Origin: a virus
Strand: one strand, 5' to 3'
Virus record (IMG/VR): IMGVR_UViG_3300027881_000046
Span: 1 to 32,911 of that record
DNA: 32,911 bases
A model generated the notes under the pieces. It was not told where the DNA came from, ran no database searches, and was given only the letters and a program-made list of their open reading frames with translations. Position numbers and translations under genes: made by a program. Of the stretch, positions 1-8,465 are shown in pieces; position 1 is the stretch's first letter; each line of letters starts with the position of its first letter.

Positions 1-114
1 GGTATAGCGAAGCGCGATCTCTTTTTCTACAAAACCAAATCATTCGGCATAGCCGTTTTTAAGCTAAAAACGCGGTTTTTTATAAGTGAATCTGTTATTT
101 GGCTAACTGGCTAA
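1..114 (+). other. Open frame entering from the left edge (possible 3' end of an upstream gene)
   Basis: Frame 1 is open from the first base to a TAA at 112-114 (37 codons) and contains a basic, aromatic stretch (RDLFFYKTK). It could be the end of a gene starting outside the window. Against this, an AT-rich hairpin with a T-run lies inside it at 54-81, and the frame ends inside the TGGCTAA repeats, which suggests the region is non-coding. No family is recognised. Confidence 0.2.
54..81 (+). terminator. AT-rich hairpin followed by T6
   Basis: CGTTTTTA (54-61) and TAAAAACG (65-72) are perfectly complementary around a 3-nt AGC loop. CGG and six T (76-81) follow. The shape is that of an intrinsic terminator, though the stem is mostly A-T and three bases separate it from the T-run, so it is weak. 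It may close an operon that lies upstream of the window. Confidence 0.35.
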
Positions 115-136
115 AAGCTTCTGGCTAACTGGCTAA
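100..136 (+). repeat. Four TGGCTAA repeats upstream of the methylase/terminase operon
   Basis: TGGCTAA begins at 100, 108, 122 and 130, as two pairs spaced 8 bp within each pair. GGCTAACTGGCTAA is identical at 101-114 and 123-136. The block lies just before the AT-rich stretch that precedes the first late gene. Spaced direct repeats like this usually bind a protein. Candidates are the small terminase (as the R sites of lambda cosB bind Nu1), a transcription regulator, or the methylase next door. The repeats are seen; the role is inferred. Confidence 0.55.
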
Positions 137-185
137 CATTTTTTTATATTAATAAAAACAATCAACATTTCAAAAGGCGGTTACA

Positions 186-1457
186 GTGGCTATTAAATTT
201 CCTGCAGGAATTCCCCTTGTCCCTATCTCAGATTTTGTCGAATATGAATTGAATCCTAAATTGCACCCGCCAGAACAAATAGACCGGCTGGCTTCTGGCA
301 TGCTGGAGTATGGTTTTTTAAATCCAGTAATAGCCGACTCAACCGGACAGCTTGTTGCGGGACACGGCAGGTTGTTAGCAGCTCGAATTTTAGGGTTGAC
401 AGAACTTCCATGCATAAAAATAGACCATTTATCCGAGAGTCAAAAAAAAGCGTTTGTGATATTTGACAATAAAATATCTGAAACGGGATGGGATGATGAA
501 AAGGTCGCGCAGATAATGAAAGAATTGGATACAGAGAATTACTACTTAGAGCAAACTGGATTTAACGATAAGGAAATAGAAACTCTGATGGATGACTTTG
601 ATACAGGCGATCGCCGCGACGGTGAGCGCACAAGCAGGGTGGCTCCACGCGATGGAGTTGACAACGCTCCTGCAAAACCTAAGAATATAATATCAAAAAC
701 CGGTGACTTGTGGGCGCTCGGCGGCTTACACCATTTACTGTGCGGAGATTCGACCAATGCTGAAAACGTGGCTGCAGTGTTTGGTGATAAAAAAGCGGAT
801 ATGATTTTAACAGATCCGCCTTACGGTGTTAATTATTCCGCAAAAAATGAAATGCTTAATGCTATTGACAGGGGAAACCATATACAAAAACCTATCGAGA
901 ATGACAAAGGGATAGATTATAAGCAATTTTTTATGGATTTTTTGAAACCTGTGCCACTTAAAGATTACAATACTTGCTATATTTTTATGAGTAATGTTGA
1001 ATTACATAACTTGAGAACGGCTTTCGACGCAAGCGGCTTTTATTGGAGCAGCTATTTGTGTTGGTGTAAAAATCATTTTGTATTAGGGCGTAAAGATTAC
1101 AACCACAAGCATGAGTTTGTTTTATACGGCTGGAAGGGAAAGCATAAGTTTTATGGTGAGAGCAATAGTTCTACGGTGTTGAATTATAGTCGCCCAGCTA
1201 AAAGTGATTTGCACCCAACAATGAAGCCGGTGGATTTGTTAATGCATTTAATAACTGATGGATCCCCGCGCAAAGGCGTTGTTTATGATCCTTTTGGCGG
1301 TTCGGGTTCGACGCTCATTGCTTGTGAAGAAACAGGACGGAACTGTTTGACGATAGAAAAAGATCCAGCATATGTTGACGTAATAGTGCGGCGTTATCGA
1401 GAATTAACAGGGAAGACGGCGCGGTTGTTAAACAGAGAAGAGCCGGTTAGTGTCTGA
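186..1457 (+). CDS. ParB-like nuclease domain fused to DNA N6-adenine (or N4-cytosine) methyltransferase
   Basis: The protein has 423 residues. Residues about 10-115 are a ParB/sulfiredoxin-like domain with the phosphate-binding type motif GHGRLLAA (59-66). Residues about 170-415 are a SAM-dependent amino-methyltransferase: catalytic DPPY at 210-213 comes before the SAM-binding DPFGGSGST at 368-376, which is the beta-class motif order. DPPY favours N6-adenine as product. Phages often carry such ParB-methylase fusions beside the terminase genes, where they may protect phage DNA from host restriction or mark packaging sites. The start is GTG with AAAGGCGG 5 bp upstream. The stop overlaps the small terminase start by 8 nt, so the two are translationally coupled. 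The target sequence cannot be read from the protein. Confidence 0.9.
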   Translation: MAIKFPAGIPLVPISDFVEYELNPKLHPPEQIDRLASGMLEYGFLNPVIADSTGQLVAGHGRLLAARILGLTELPCIKIDHLSESQKKAFVIFDNKISETGWDDEKVAQIMKELDTENYYLEQTGFNDKEIETLMDDFDTGDRRDGERTSRVAPRDGVDNAPAKPKNIISKTGDLWALGGLHHLLCGDSTNAENVAAVFGDKKADMILTDPPYGVNYSAKNEMLNAIDRGNHIQKPIENDKGIDYKQFFMDFLKPVPLKDYNTCYIFMSNVELHNLRTAFDASGFYWSSYLCWCKNHFVLGRKDYNHKHEFVLYGWKGKHKFYGESNSSTVLNYSRPAKSDLHPTMKPVDLLMHLITDGSPRKGVVYDPFGGSGSTLIACEETGRNCLTIEKDPAYVDVIVRRYRELTGKTARLLNREEPVSV

Positions 1458-2055
1458 ATTCGTAACTCAGCGCGGGCTTGCGCGTCTCATTGGTGTACAT
1501 CACAGGGCGGTACAGATTGCCGTACAGAATGGACGTATCACGCCAGACAAAACAGAACAGCGCGGACAGCGTACCGCTATATGGTTTGATCCAATAAAGG
1601 CCGTTTCTGATTGGGGAAAGAATACCGACCATTCCCTGAATTATCCCGGTGGTGGGGCGACGAAAAAAAACGGCGCAAAAAAACCGGCATTGGGAAAACC
1701 GGCATCAGAAAAAAAACAGACCTCAGAAATACCACAAGCCCAAACAGCGTCCGAAGCTCCATCTCAAATGAACAGGGCGCGGACAGTTGAGATAATACAC
1801 AAAGCAAAATTAAAAGAGTTGGAATACAAGGCGCGGGCGGGTGAGTTGGTAGATTATGAAAAAGCGAAAGAATTGTTTTTTGATGTAGCCAACACGGTTA
1901 AACAAAATATATTGAATGTTTCTTCCCGCATTGCATCCCTTGTAGCTCCGGAGAATGACCCGTCACGATGCTATGATATAATTGACCGCGAATTAAAAAC
2001 CGCGTTGTCTGCTTTAAGCTCCACAAAAATCGAATTAATAAAAGCTGATGAATAG
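1450..2055 (+). CDS. Terminase small subunit, Nu1-like
   Basis: The protein has 201 residues. The N-terminus (about 1-50) reads as a winged helix-turn-helix (TQRGLARLIGVHHRAVQIAV followed by a strand-like segment ending in WF), as in the DNA-recognition domain of Nu1. A Lys/Pro/Ala-rich linker (about 65-108) leads to a helical C-terminal part (ARTVEIIHKAKLKELEYKAR, about 109-195), the region that in this family mediates oligomerisation and binding to the large subunit. It would recognise the packaging site and load the motor. The start is GTG and overlaps the methylase end by 8 nt; the stop overlaps the large subunit start by 8 nt. Position and fold class support the call; sequence identity to Nu1 itself is not claimed. 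Confidence 0.8.
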   Translation: MSEFVTQRGLARLIGVHHRAVQIAVQNGRITPDKTEQRGQRTAIWFDPIKAVSDWGKNTDHSLNYPGGGATKKNGAKKPALGKPASEKKQTSEIPQAQTASEAPSQMNRARTVEIIHKAKLKELEYKARAGELVDYEKAKELFFDVANTVKQNILNVSSRIASLVAPENDPSRCYDIIDRELKTALSALSSTKIELIKADE

Positions 2056-3853
2056 TATTGACAGATTGAAGACGGCTTTTTTTAAAGCACTGAAACCGCC
2101 TCCGGAATTCTCTATCACTGAGTGGGCGGACAAATACAGGAAGCTTCCTCAAGTGTCAAGTTCCGAGCCGGGGCAATGGCGCACATCCCGCACGCCATAC
2201 CTTGCAGAAGTAATGCAAGAGTTGTCACCGCAAAGCCACGCACAGGAAATTGTATTCATGAAAGGCTCGCAGATTGGCGCGACGGAAGCCGGGCTGAACT
2301 GGTTAATGTTTGTCATTGACCACGTTCCCGCGCCAACGCTTGCAGTTCAGCCGACTGTTGAAATTGCTAAAAGATATAGCAAACAGCGTTTGACATCATC
2401 CATTAATCTATGCCAGAAAATTAGAAAAAAAGTTACAGAAAGTGTAAGTCGCCGGTCCGGTAATAATATTTTGCAGAAAGATTTCCCCGGCGGCACAATA
2501 ATGATAGGCGGCGCAAATTCTGCGGCGGCATTGCGTGGCATGCCGATAGCCAATCTTAAAGCAGATGAGGTTGACGGCTGGCCCAGTGACGTTGAGGGTG
2601 AGGGCGATCCTTTGGCGTTGGCAATCCGCAGGACAACAAATTTTCCACGCCGGAAAATATTTATAATATCCACACCAACAATTGCAGAAGAATCAAGGAT
2701 TGATAAGCGGTTTGAAGATTCAGACCAACGTTATTATTTTGTGCCGTGTCCTTTTTGCGGCAACATGGAAATTATAAAATGGGAAAACATACGCTTTGAA
2801 AATCGGGACCCGGATACAGTTTATTTGCATTGTGTGAAATGCAGCGATAAAATATATGAAAACCATAAAACAGACGTGCTTTCGAAAGGCGAATGGCGGA
2901 AAACCAAACCCGAAAACAAAATACCGGGATTTCATTTGTCTGCTTTATATTCACCGTTGGGCTGGTATTCGTGGCGCCAAGCAGTAAAGGAACATCTTGA
3001 AAGTTTGACGGATCCGCAGAAGCGGCAGGTATGGGTTAATACCGTCTTAGGTGAAACGTATGAGCTTTCACCGGTTACTATTGATGCGGATTGGATGATG
3101 AAGCGTTGCGAGAAATACGCGGCTCCCGTTCCTGCTTGCGCGTTATGTCTTACCGCCGGAGTCGATACACAGGATGACCGATTGGAAATATCGGTTTATG
3201 GATGGGGCATTGATAATGAAAGCTGGTTGATTGAGCATAAAATATTATTCGGAGATACATCCCAAGCCGAGGTATGGCGCGACCTGGATAATTATTTATT
3301 GACGGAATTTGAACACGAAAGCGGATACAAGATTTATATTGCCTGTGCGTTTGTTGATGCTATGGGACACCGGACGGATGAGGTGTATGCATTTGCAAGG
3401 GATAGACAATTCCGTAAGGTGTTTGCAATTCAAGGTCACGCCGGAAGTGGGCGCCCGATTATTGGCCGCGTGACAAAAAACAAAACCAAAAAGATATATT
3501 TAATACAGGTGGGTGTTGACCAGGCCAAGGGTACGCTGTATTCACGATATAAAATTCCTGAACCTGGACCGGGATTTGTACACTTTCCGAAGGGATTGGA
3601 TAAAACATTTTTCAATCAGTTGACAGCAGAAAAAAGAATCTTGCGAAGAGCATCAGGAATGCCTACACATGTTTGGACTCTGGCACCAAACAAGCGAAAC
3701 GAAACACTTGATTGCGCGGTTTATGCATTGGCCGCTTTCAAGTTGTTATCGCCGAACCTTGAATTATTGGCAAAGGAAAATATAATTTTAACCGGAAAGC
3801 CCAAATTAAAATCCTCAAGAGGCAGAAGGATTTTGAGCAAGGGCGCTTCATAG
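2048..3853 (+). CDS. Terminase large subunit, lambda GpA family
   Basis: The protein has 601 residues, normal for GpA-type motors. The ATPase part has a Walker A-like loop KGSQIGAT (72-79), Walker B LKADEVD (170-176) and a coupling motif IISTPT (206-211). A zinc-binding pair CPFC (234-237) and CVKC (262-265) sits between the ATPase and the nuclease. The RNase H-like nuclease has acidic residues D373 (GVDTQDD), D437 (FVDAMG) and D555 (ETLDCA). It cuts concatemeric DNA and pumps it into the prohead. GpA-type terminases are usually linked to cos-type packaging. It overlaps the small subunit by 8 nt and is followed after 10 nt by the connector gene. Confidence 0.96.
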   Translation: MNSIDRLKTAFFKALKPPPEFSITEWADKYRKLPQVSSSEPGQWRTSRTPYLAEVMQELSPQSHAQEIVFMKGSQIGATEAGLNWLMFVIDHVPAPTLAVQPTVEIAKRYSKQRLTSSINLCQKIRKKVTESVSRRSGNNILQKDFPGGTIMIGGANSAAALRGMPIANLKADEVDGWPSDVEGEGDPLALAIRRTTNFPRRKIFIISTPTIAEESRIDKRFEDSDQRYYFVPCPFCGNMEIIKWENIRFENRDPDTVYLHCVKCSDKIYENHKTDVLSKGEWRKTKPENKIPGFHLSALYSPLGWYSWRQAVKEHLESLTDPQKRQVWVNTVLGETYELSPVTIDADWMMKRCEKYAAPVPACALCLTAGVDTQDDRLEISVYGWGIDNESWLIEHKILFGDTSQAEVWRDLDNYLLTEFEHESGYKIYIACAFVDAMGHRTDEVYAFARDRQFRKVFAIQGHAGSGRPIIGRVTKNKTKKIYLIQVGVDQAKGTLYSRYKIPEPGPGFVHFPKGLDKTFFNQLTAEKRILRRASGMPTHVWTLAPNKRNETLDCAVYALAAFKLLSPNLELLAKENIILTGKPKLKSSRGRRILSKGAS

Positions 3854-3863
3854 AGGGGATGAT

Positions 3864-4076
3864 ATGGCAACAACAGCAGAAACACAATTGGCGCTATGGA
3901 TTATCGCCGACACTAAAGTAGCTAATAGCCAGAAATATGAAATTGCAGGACGCAGTTTAACGCGGGCCGATGCCGATGTAATAACAAAAAAAATCATATA
4001 CTGGAAAGGCATTGTTGACGCTGAAGCCAGAGGCGGCGGCCTTAAAACCCGGCGGGTAGTTCCGCATGATTCATAA
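3864..4076 (+). CDS. Small head-tail connector-like protein, DUF6148 type (gpW position)
   Basis: The protein has 70 residues. It shows the pattern of DUF6148 proteins: a helix (TQLALWIIADTKVANSQ), then YEIAGRSLTRADADVITKKI, an amphipathic helix, and a C-terminal VVPHDS tail. It sits between terminase and portal, exactly where lambda has gpW. A role as a head completion or connector protein is inferred from position. GAGGGG lies about 5 nt before the ATG. Family recognition is from memory of the motif pattern. Confidence 0.75.
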   Translation: MATTAETQLALWIIADTKVANSQKYEIAGRSLTRADADVITKKIIYWKGIVDAEARGGGLKTRRVVPHDS

Positions 4077-4116
4077 TTTTTTTGTAATTTAAGGCGTTTA
4101 AATATATATTAGGATT

Positions 4117-5751
4117 ATGCAAATCGTTAAAAACGACGCTCCCAAGATAAAACTTTCCATATATGACCGCGCAATAAACAGCGTTTTTCCCGCTTACGGG
4201 ATGAAGCGTGTACGGTCAAAAGTCTTAGTTCAAACTCTCAAAAACACCGGATACATTGGCGCGTCAACCGTTCGCACGGCTGGTCGTGGTTTCGATAGCC
4301 GGGGCGCAAGTTCGGACGTTGACGATCTTAAGGACTTGCCTGCATTACGGGCAAGGGCGCGGGACCTTTACAGAAATAATCCACTTGGAAGCGGTGCCTT
4401 AAAACGGACGGTGACTAATGCTATCGGCATCGGTTTAGATTTGCAATGCCTGATCAAAGAAAGCATTTTAGGCATAAGCTCGGAAGCCGCAAGGGCATGG
4501 GAAACCGATACGGAAAACCGCTTCAAAGCATGGGCTGAATCAAAACATTGTGACCAGACCAAGACACAAAACTTTTATGAGATGCAAGGGCTGGCTTTTC
4601 TTTCGACGCTTATGTCCGGTGATTGCTTCACGCTCCTACCGATAGCAAACCCGAAGAAAAAATTTGTTGATAATAATTTACGTCTGTTAGTTGTTGAGGG
4701 TGATTTTGTAGAAAACCCAAACATGCAGCCAGATACAAAAAGGTTAAGCGGCGGCGTTCAGGTTGATGCAAACGGAGCGCCGGAAATATATCACTTTGCA
4801 AAAACACATCCGGGTGCAAGCATTTTAAATAGCTCATACGGGTGGACTGAGGTCCGTGCGTACGGGCGTAAATCCGGGCGTCGTAATGTTATTCATTTGT
4901 TTGACCGCGTGCGCCCAGGGCAAAGGCGGGGCGTGCCTTTGCTTGCTCCCGTGATAGAACAGTTGCATCAACTTGGGCGCTTCACGAATTCGGAATTAAT
5001 GGCGGCGGTGATTAATAGTTTTTTCACAGCCTTTATAAAGTCTCAAACATCAGAAGGCAACATTTTAGAACAGACCATCCCGGACGCTCAGAAAGTAACA
5101 AATCAAGATAATGCAGCAGATGCAAAATTAATGGAAATGGGTTCCGGTAATATGATCCAGTTGGCAGAAGGTGAGGACGTAAGTTTTGCCGATCCAAAAA
5201 GACCGAACGCAAATTTTGATATATTTTTCAATTCCATAGTGCGACAAATCGGGGCGGCAGTTGAAATACCTTTCGAACAATTGATATTGCATTTTCAGTC
5301 TTCGTATTCGGCAGCACGTGGTGCGATGCTCGAAGCCTGGAAGCATTACAGAAATCGCCGCATGTTTACCGCCCGCAATTGGTGCCAACCCGTTTTTGAG
5401 GAATGGCTTTATCAGGAAATAATAAGCGGCAGAATTTCGGCGCCTGGTTTTCTTACTGATAATTATCGGCGTTGGGCTTGGTCTTCCGCAAAATGGGTTG
5501 GGTCCGGACCAGGGCAAATTGATCCATTAAAAGAAACAAAGGCGTCGCGTGAAAAAATAGCCGGTAATCTTTCCGACCACTCAACAGAATACACAAATAT
5601 TAATGGCGGCGATTGGGCTTCGTCTATGGCGCGAAGGTCACAAGAAAATAAATTGCTGGAAAAATTGGGTTTAGATAATAGCAACGAAACAGCGGACGAT
5701 GAAACAACGGACGATAATACGATCCCCCCTGTAGAACCACCGGAGGAATAA
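4117..5751 (+). CDS. Phage portal protein, lambda gpB family
   Basis: The protein has 544 residues, typical for lambda-family portals. Diagnostic segments are ALRARARDLYRNNPLGSGAL followed by TNAIGIGL near residues 80-115, the wing region with LMSGDCFTLLP (about 167-177), GQRRGVPLLAPVIEQL (about 270-285), and AVEIPFEQLILHFQSSYSAA followed by GAMLEAW (about 380-405). It forms the dodecameric ring at the portal vertex through which DNA passes. The C-terminal tail is acidic and Pro-rich (DDETTDDNTIPPVEPPEE), typical of the disordered end. The stop TAA shares its last base with the protease ATG, and a GGAGG lies within the final codons. Confidence 0.95.
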   Translation: MQIVKNDAPKIKLSIYDRAINSVFPAYGMKRVRSKVLVQTLKNTGYIGASTVRTAGRGFDSRGASSDVDDLKDLPALRARARDLYRNNPLGSGALKRTVTNAIGIGLDLQCLIKESILGISSEAARAWETDTENRFKAWAESKHCDQTKTQNFYEMQGLAFLSTLMSGDCFTLLPIANPKKKFVDNNLRLLVVEGDFVENPNMQPDTKRLSGGVQVDANGAPEIYHFAKTHPGASILNSSYGWTEVRAYGRKSGRRNVIHLFDRVRPGQRRGVPLLAPVIEQLHQLGRFTNSELMAAVINSFFTAFIKSQTSEGNILEQTIPDAQKVTNQDNAADAKLMEMGSGNMIQLAEGEDVSFADPKRPNANFDIFFNSIVRQIGAAVEIPFEQLILHFQSSYSAARGAMLEAWKHYRNRRMFTARNWCQPVFEEWLYQEIISGRISAPGFLTDNYRRWAWSSAKWVGSGPGQIDPLKETKASREKIAGNLSDHSTEYTNINGGDWASSMARRSQENKLLEKLGLDNSNETADDETTDDNTIPPVEPPEE

Positions 5752-6887
5752 TGAAAAATTGGTTTGAAATTCTTAACAAGAAAAGCGACACTGCCGAAAT
5801 CAATATTTATGATGAAATCGGGCTGTGGGGAATAACGGCTAAACATTTTTCGGACGAATTCAAAGAGATAGAGGCTGAAAATATTGACGTTCATATTAGT
5901 TCGCCCGGCGGCTCTGTTGTGGACGGCCAAGCCATACACACTATTTTGCTGAATTCAAAAAAGAATATTACAGTTTATGTTGACGGCATGGCATTGTCGA
6001 TTGCTTCTGTTATTGCCCTGGCTGGTAAAACTGTAATCATGCCAGAGAATGCATTGTTTATGATGCACAATCCTTCCTTTGTAACATGGGGGGAAAGCAA
6101 GGATTTAAGAAGAGATGCGGACTTGCTTGATAAAATCCAGGGACAAATAGCAGGTATATACTCCGCAAAATCCGGCAAAGACCTTGACGAAATAAAAAGC
6201 TTAATGGATGCTGAGACATGGTACACCGGCAAAGAAGCATTCGAGGAAGGTTTCGCGGATAAGACCGTTGAGCCATTAAAGGCGGCGGCAAAAGTTGATA
6301 TATCGAAATTCAATTATAAAAACGCCGGTCGTTATAACGAATTGAAAAATTTATCTAACGTGATCCCGACGAACGCAAAACCAATAGATACAAACCACGC
6401 GGTAATAAAACCAACGGATACAAACTCAATAACCCAAAAGGAGGATTCAATTATGAATCTTGTAGAACTAAAGGACAAACATCCAGAAATCTATAACGCT
6501 GCAAAGGCAGAAGGCGCAACAGAAGCGGCAACGCCAAACCAAGAAGCTTTGAACGCTGCTACGGCTGCAGGTGCCACGGTTGAGAATAAGCGCGTTGAAG
6601 ACATTAAAAGTCTTGCCGGTATCAAAGGCACGGAGACGATCATAGAGAATGCGTTGAAAGACCCCAAGGCGACAAAAGAAAGTGTTGCATTGGAACTACA
6701 TGCGTTCAATAAAGCCGCAGCCGAAAAAGCCAATGGAGACAGTGCAGCGGACGGTCAAGAATTGAATACATCCATAAACGGTCTTGACACCGGTTCACCC
6801 GATAATGCCGGAGTTGATGCCGACACCAAAGCCAAAAATGAGAATGTCAAGAACATGGTTGCGGGAATGAATTCAAAAGTCAAATAG
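5751..6887 (+). CDS. Head maturation protease (ClpP-like) with C-terminal scaffold domain
   Basis: The protein has 378 residues. Residues about 15-175 are a ClpP-type serine protease: SSPGGSVVDG (50-59) forms the oxyanion region, S83 in GMALS is the nucleophile, H106 in MMHNPS is the base, and D153 in LMDAETWYTG is the probable third residue. A Thr/Asn/Pro-rich linker (about 200-232) leads to an Ala/Glu/Lys-rich helical region (235-378) typical of scaffold proteins. The enzyme would trim head proteins during prohead maturation. The same 3' end is probably also made separately from the internal start at 6453, as with lambda gpC/Nu3. It overlaps the portal stop by one base. Confidence 0.93.
   Translation: MKNWFEILNKKSDTAEINIYDEIGLWGITAKHFSDEFKEIEAENIDVHISSPGGSVVDGQAIHTILLNSKKNITVYVDGMALSIASVIALAGKTVIMPENALFMMHNPSFVTWGESKDLRRDADLLDKIQGQIAGIYSAKSGKDLDEIKSLMDAETWYTGKEAFEEGFADKTVEPLKAAAKVDISKFNYKNAGRYNELKNLSNVIPTNAKPIDTNHAVIKPTDTNSITQKEDSIMNLVELKDKHPEIYNAAKAEGATEAATPNQEALNAATAAGATVENKRVEDIKSLAGIKGTETIIENALKDPKATKESVALELHAFNKAAAEKANGDSAADGQELNTSINGLDTGSPDNAGVDADTKAKNENVKNMVAGMNSKVK
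6453..6887 (+). CDS. Nested scaffold protein from internal in-frame start (Nu3-like)
   Basis: ATG at 6453 is codon 235 of the protease gene, in the same frame. It is preceded by a near-perfect Shine-Dalgarno sequence AAGGAGG (6438-6444) with 8 nt spacing, stronger than the site of the parent gene. The product of 144 residues starts MNLVELKDKHPEIYNAAKAE, is very rich in Ala, Glu, Lys and Asn, lacks Cys, and looks helical then disordered. In lambda the scaffold Nu3 is made in the same way from inside gene C, and scaffolds are needed in excess over protease, which a strong internal site would provide. Expression is inferred. Confidence 0.75.
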   Translation: MNLVELKDKHPEIYNAAKAEGATEAATPNQEALNAATAAGATVENKRVEDIKSLAGIKGTETIIENALKDPKATKESVALELHAFNKAAAEKANGDSAADGQELNTSINGLDTGSPDNAGVDADTKAKNENVKNMVAGMNSKVK

Positions 6888-6943
6888 CAGCACGGAAAAA
6901 GCGGAAAAAATAAAAATAAAAACAATTAAACAAGAGGTATAAA

Positions 6944-7306
6944 ATGTCTGAAACTTTCACACATGACAATCTTCTCGCGGGCGATTATCCTAACATCGCC
7001 GATGAGGGAACGTTAATCTCTGGACAAAATTTAGTGCGCGGTACGCTGATTGCAAAAATTACCGCATCGGGAAAATTAACACAGTGCGATGTTGCCGCAG
7101 CCGCAGGTGATGGCTCTGAAATCCCTTATGCTATTTTGATAGAGGATACTGACGCAAGTGGTGGAGACGTGACACATACGCCTTATTACTTATCAGGGGA
7201 ATTCGACGACCAACAGGTAACGCTTGACGCAGGCGACACAGTAGCCGGGGTCAAAGATCTTTGCAGAGATAAGAGTATTTATCTCAAAACTGTTGTTCCG
7301 CAGTAG
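6944..7306 (+). CDS. Head decoration protein, lambda gpD family
   Basis: The protein has 120 residues. It follows the gpD-family pattern: an N-terminal extended arm (TFTHDNLLAGDYPNIADEGT), then a compact beta domain with SGQNLVRGTLIAK, IPYAILIEDTDAS, a YYLSGEFDDQQVTL core and a short C-terminal strand. These proteins bind as trimers on the expanded capsid and stabilise it. AAGAGG precedes the ATG by about 7 nt. It sits between protease/scaffold and the major capsid gene, as in lambda. Confidence 0.9.
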   Translation: MSETFTHDNLLAGDYPNIADEGTLISGQNLVRGTLIAKITASGKLTQCDVAAAAGDGSEIPYAILIEDTDASGGDVTHTPYYLSGEFDDQQVTLDAGDTVAGVKDLCRDKSIYLKTVVPQ

Positions 7307-7367
7307 TTCTGTGTGATTTTTTTGAATGCAATTAACGTATTATTTAACTTAAAAAAAAGGACAAAAA

Positions 7368-8393
7368 ATGGCTGTTGATCTTTTCGAAACCAGGGCAATG
7401 TTAGAAGCATTGTCACAGTCAATTGCGCCGAAAACGTTTCTGCGTGATTTCATTTTCACAGGACAAAAAACATTCAATACCAAAACGGTTGATATTGATA
7501 TTCGCAAAGGCAAGCAGAGGATTGCGCCTTATGTCAATCCAAGAATGCCGGGTAAAATGGTAGAGAGAATCGGATACACCACCAACACATACGCGCCGCC
7601 TTATGTAAAGCCGAAAATGATAACAACGGCAGAAGATTATTTGACCCGCGATATTGGCCGTAGTATTTATGAAGGTAACTTGACAGCCGGACAGCGTGCT
7701 GCCCGCAAGCTTGGTGAAGACCTTGGTGAATTGAATGCAATCATAACGCGCCGCGAAGAGCAGCAATGCTCGGATGTTTTGAATGACGGTATCATAACCG
7801 TAGTTGGTGAAGGCGTGAATGATGCTATCGATTTCCAGATGGCGGCAACGCATAAGATCACTCTGACAGGTCTTGCCCTTTGGACAGATACCACTAATTC
7901 AACGCCGTTCGTGAATTTGCGCACATGGGACCGTTTGAATGCTCAGGATTCCGGTATATCCTCAGAATTCGCTATCATGGGTTCAAGCGTTTACGATGCT
8001 TTTGTCGCACATCCTGAATATGAAAAGCGCGTTAATTTCAGGCGTTCGGATAGCGTGGCATTTGAAACCCGCGATCTTGACAGCGGTGCAAAGTATCGTG
8101 GCCGATACGATGAAGCTGGTCTTGATATTTACACATACGACGCGCAGTATATTGACGATGCAGGCGCTACACAGCCCATGATTGCAGTTGATAAAGTCAT
8201 AATGGGAAGCACGCGTGCAAGGGCTGAAAAACTCTATGGAATGATTCAGGACATAGAGGCTATGGTTGAAGCTCCCAGGTTTGCAAAATCATGGATTGAA
8301 AAAGACCCAAGTAGCCGCATACTTCTTTTGCAGTCAGCACCTTTGATGTCTTTGCATCAGGTGGATGCTTTCGTTTCTGCAAAAGCTGTATAA
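7368..8393 (+). CDS. Major capsid protein, lambda gpE family
   Basis: The protein has 341 residues, the usual length of gpE capsid proteins. Family features are the N-terminal MAVDLFETRAMLEALSQSIA with the motif FLRDFIF and a TKTVDIDIRKGKQRIAPYVN stretch (E-loop area), YVKPKMI..AEDYLTRDIG, and the C-terminal YDAQYID..G..QPMIAVDKVIMGS. The protein would adopt the HK97 fold and form the shell. AAGGAC lies upstream of the ATG. A strong intrinsic terminator follows 27 nt after the stop, which fits a very abundant product. Confidence 0.95.
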   Translation: MAVDLFETRAMLEALSQSIAPKTFLRDFIFTGQKTFNTKTVDIDIRKGKQRIAPYVNPRMPGKMVERIGYTTNTYAPPYVKPKMITTAEDYLTRDIGRSIYEGNLTAGQRAARKLGEDLGELNAIITRREEQQCSDVLNDGIITVVGEGVNDAIDFQMAATHKITLTGLALWTDTTNSTPFVNLRTWDRLNAQDSGISSEFAIMGSSVYDAFVAHPEYEKRVNFRRSDSVAFETRDLDSGAKYRGRYDEAGLDIYTYDAQYIDDAGATQPMIAVDKVIMGSTRARAEKLYGMIQDIEAMVEAPRFAKSWIEKDPSSRILLLQSAPLMSLHQVDAFVSAKAV

Positions 8394-8419
8394 CGGTAAA
8401 GAAATTTCATTTAATAACC

Positions 8420-8453
8420 AGACCGGCGGTAATGCGCCGCCGGTCTTTTTTTT
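8420..8453 (+). terminator. Strong intrinsic terminator after the major capsid gene
   Basis: GACCGGCGG (8421-8429) pairs perfectly with CCGCCGGTC (8437-8445) around a 7-nt loop, with an additional A8420-T8446 pair. T8 follows (8446-8453). It stands inside the late operon with the next start only 13 nt downstream, so it probably gives partial termination or protects the 3' end of the capsid mRNA. Confidence 0.9.
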
Positions 8454-8465
8454 AAGGCGGCTATA

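Noticed and set aside
160-172. IHF site before the methylase
   Set aside because: AATCAACATTTCA misses one of the conserved positions, and such matches are frequent in AT-rich DNA; mentioned only as context.
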